A stretch of 64,000 nt of DNA from G963676655 sp963676655. GTDB taxonomy: Bacteria > Verrucomicrobiota > Lentisphaeria > Victivallales > Victivallaceae. Below, one piece after another: positions 62,899-64,000 of the stretch (positions are counted from its first letter, which is position 1; the number at the start of each line of letters is the position of its first letter). Location: contig CAXXKX010000004.1 in NCBI GenBank assembly GCA_963676655.2, positions 868,001 through 932,000 on the forward strand. Direction: 5' to 3'. The position numbers and the translations under genes are program-made. The notes beneath the pieces were generated by a model. It was not told the origin of the DNA. It ran no database searches and saw only the letters and a program-made list of their open reading frames with translations.

Positions 62899-64000
62899 AT
62901 GACAGATCACAATGATTCCTTGGAAGGAATAAAAACAGAGACAATAACGCCTGAAGAGTTGGCTGAAGCCGCCGCATATCAGAAGTTGAAAGATGCCTAT
63001 TTATCTGAAGGTGACAGGCCGACGATTGATGATAAAACAGGTTTTCAGCCGATCGGCAAAGTTGACCGCTACAAGATCGTCAAGGAACTTGGTGCGGGCA
63101 ATTTCGGGCGGGTTTATCTGGCCCTGGATACCGTATCAGAAACGCTTGTCGCTTTAAAAGCCCTGCCGCCGAACATCTCCGCGATTCCCGAAGAACTGGA
63201 GAAAGTTCGCAAAAACTTTTCCCTGGTATCGAAGATTCATCATCCGAATATTGCATCATTGCTTTTTCTGCACAAGGTTGAACATGCAGACGAAGCGGCG
63301 CGTAAACTGCTTAAGATATCGGACCGGACCTACCTGCAGGTAATGGAATACGTCAAAGGCACGACATTGTTCTCCTGGATGAATGCTTACCAGGACCACG
63401 TTATTCCGCTGGAAAGAATCTTAAAGATCTGTTATCAGGTGGCTCAAGCACTGGATTACGCTCACAGTCAGGGCGTGATACATCGCGACGTCAAGCCGTC
63501 CAATATAATGATAGGTGATAATGATGTAGTTAAGGTAATGGATTTTGGATTGGCTGCTGAGATACGCTCAAGTATGTCGCGGGTATCAAAAATGAATCAT
63601 AACTCGGCAGGCACCAGGCCTTACATGGCTCCTGAACATCTGGCAGGCAAGACCCAGAGTGCCGCAACTGATCAATATGCACTGGCCGTGTTGTTCTATG
63701 AGATGGTTAACAAAAAAGTGCCATTTCACTCTATATTTATGAGGGAAGATGATATTCCTTTGATCCTGGACGTTGTTAGAACGGGAAAGGCAGAGAGATT
63801 ACCGCAATTATCAAGAAAGCAAAATTCCGCTTTACTGCGTGCTTTGAGCAAAAAGCCCGGGGAGCGTTTTGCCTCTTGCGGTCAATTTATTGATGCGTTG
63901 TCCGGGAAAACGGTATACGAACGGAAAGGCCTTGTCCGAAAAATTGCCATTGCTGCAGGAATTTTTGTAATGTTGATACTGGGATGGCATGTATTAAAAA
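62899..64000 (+). CDS. Ser/Thr protein kinase (N-terminal part, runs off the window)
   Basis: The frame is open to the right edge with 367 full codons. It has the same N-terminal sequence and kinase domain as the protein at 57960 (FQPIGKVDRYKIVKELGAGN with GAGNFGRVY, VALKALPPN, HRDVKPSN, DFGLA, APEH). A membrane helix follows (IAIAAGIFVMLILGW). It is a close paralogue, but its kinase-membrane linker is short (LSGKTVYERKGLVRK) and lacks the REP-encoded insert. What follows the helix is outside the window and may again be an FGE domain. ATG 62899 was chosen because it gives an N-terminal leader like the first kinase; an upstream GTG at 62896 is possible. Confidence 0.88.
   Translation, partial: MTDHNDSLEGIKTETITPEELAEAAAYQKLKDAYLSEGDRPTIDDKTGFQPIGKVDRYKIVKELGAGNFGRVYLALDTVSETLVALKALPPNISAIPEELEKVRKNFSLVSKIHHPNIASLLFLHKVEHADEAARKLLKISDRTYLQVMEYVKGTTLFSWMNAYQDHVIPLERILKICYQVAQALDYAHSQGVIHRDVKPSNIMIGDNDVVKVMDFGLAAEIRSSMSRVSKMNHNSAGTRPYMAPEHLAGKTQSAATDQYALAVLFYEMVNKKVPFHSIFMREDDIPLILDVVRTGKAERLPQLSRKQNSALLRALSKKPGERFASCGQFIDALSGKTVYERKGLVRKIAIAAGIFVMLILGWHVLK

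Noticed and set aside
61188..64000. Reverse transcriptase and template repeat of a retroelement
   Set aside because: No frame with reverse transcriptase motifs and no A-rich copy of 61051-61165 seen; only the candidate variable region is listed.
1..64000. tRNA, rRNA or known riboswitches
   Set aside because: No cloverleaf or rRNA segments were recognised on either strand; a covariance-model scan could still find small RNAs.

Overview
The window most resembles a chromosome segment from an anaerobic member of the PVC group, probably Lentisphaerota (Victivallis/Lentisphaera-like). The reasons are pseudopilin-like proteins with the conserved [20 protein letters not shown] leader, Cys-type sulfatases, very large exported glycan-active proteins, BamB/PQQ-like propeller proteins, a glycyl-radical enzyme and giant kinase/FGE fusion proteins. 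This placement is inferred from gene content; no rRNA or tRNA was seen.

Layout. (1) 1-7.6 kb: a tightly overlapping redox operon with the tail of a 4Fe-4S protein, a NapH/NosR-like membrane ferredoxin, a membrane-anchored beta-propeller, a NuoE-NuoF-ferredoxin fusion, a 2Fe-2S/4Fe-4S protein and a second anchored propeller. (2) 7.7-11.6 kb: a solitary Y1 (REP-associated type) transposase behind a good promoter, then dnaG and a TPR lipoprotein on the minus strand. (3) 11.7-21.7 kb: a glycan-utilisation locus with a GntR/LacI-type regulator behind a perfect sigma-70 promoter, a pseudopilin, an exported sulfatase, a 1269-residue exported hydrolase-like protein and a terminator, then a second sulfatase divergent from an AraC regulator. 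(4) 21.7-24.5 kb: an ArsB/NhaD-type transporter with two CBS-domain regulators, one fused to a PTS EIIA-like domain. (5) 24.6-32.9 kb: a hairpin-rich repeat, a 1443-residue exported protein, another pseudopilin, a sialidase-like protein and an AraC regulator. (6) 33.0-39.6 kb: a complete biotin-independent malonate decarboxylase operon (mdcA-C-D-E-GB-H plus an FCD-type GntR repressor) with a perfect 12-bp palindrome at its promoter. (7) 39.7-47.8 kb: minus-strand genes for a WbsX/GH99-like protein, an IclR regulator, an (alpha/alpha)6-type glycosidase, an exported ThuA-like/PHP-like protein and a URO-D-family protein. (8) 47.9-55.4 kb: a type I mannose-6-phosphate isomerase divergent from a glycyl-radical enzyme operon (enzyme, regulator, activase, sedoheptulokinase-like kinase, SGNH hydrolase). 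(9) 55.5-64 kb: an FHA protein, two paralogous Ser/Thr kinases, and between them a RAYT transposase embedded in about two dozen REP-like hairpins.

The most unusual region is the last. Three families of short hairpins, nearly all preceded by GTAG (the mark of REP elements processed by RAYT transposases), alternate in orientation around a RAYT gene. One copy of the third family sits in frame inside the first kinase gene, between its kinase domain and its membrane segment. The C-terminus of that kinase is an FGE/C-type-lectin domain whose last 40 or so residues look like a variable region of a diversity-generating retroelement, although no template repeat or reverse transcriptase lies in the window. 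Second in interest are the glycyl-radical locus of unknown substrate and the propeller-containing NADH/ferredoxin operon.

All functions come from reading motifs and gene context; no database search was run.
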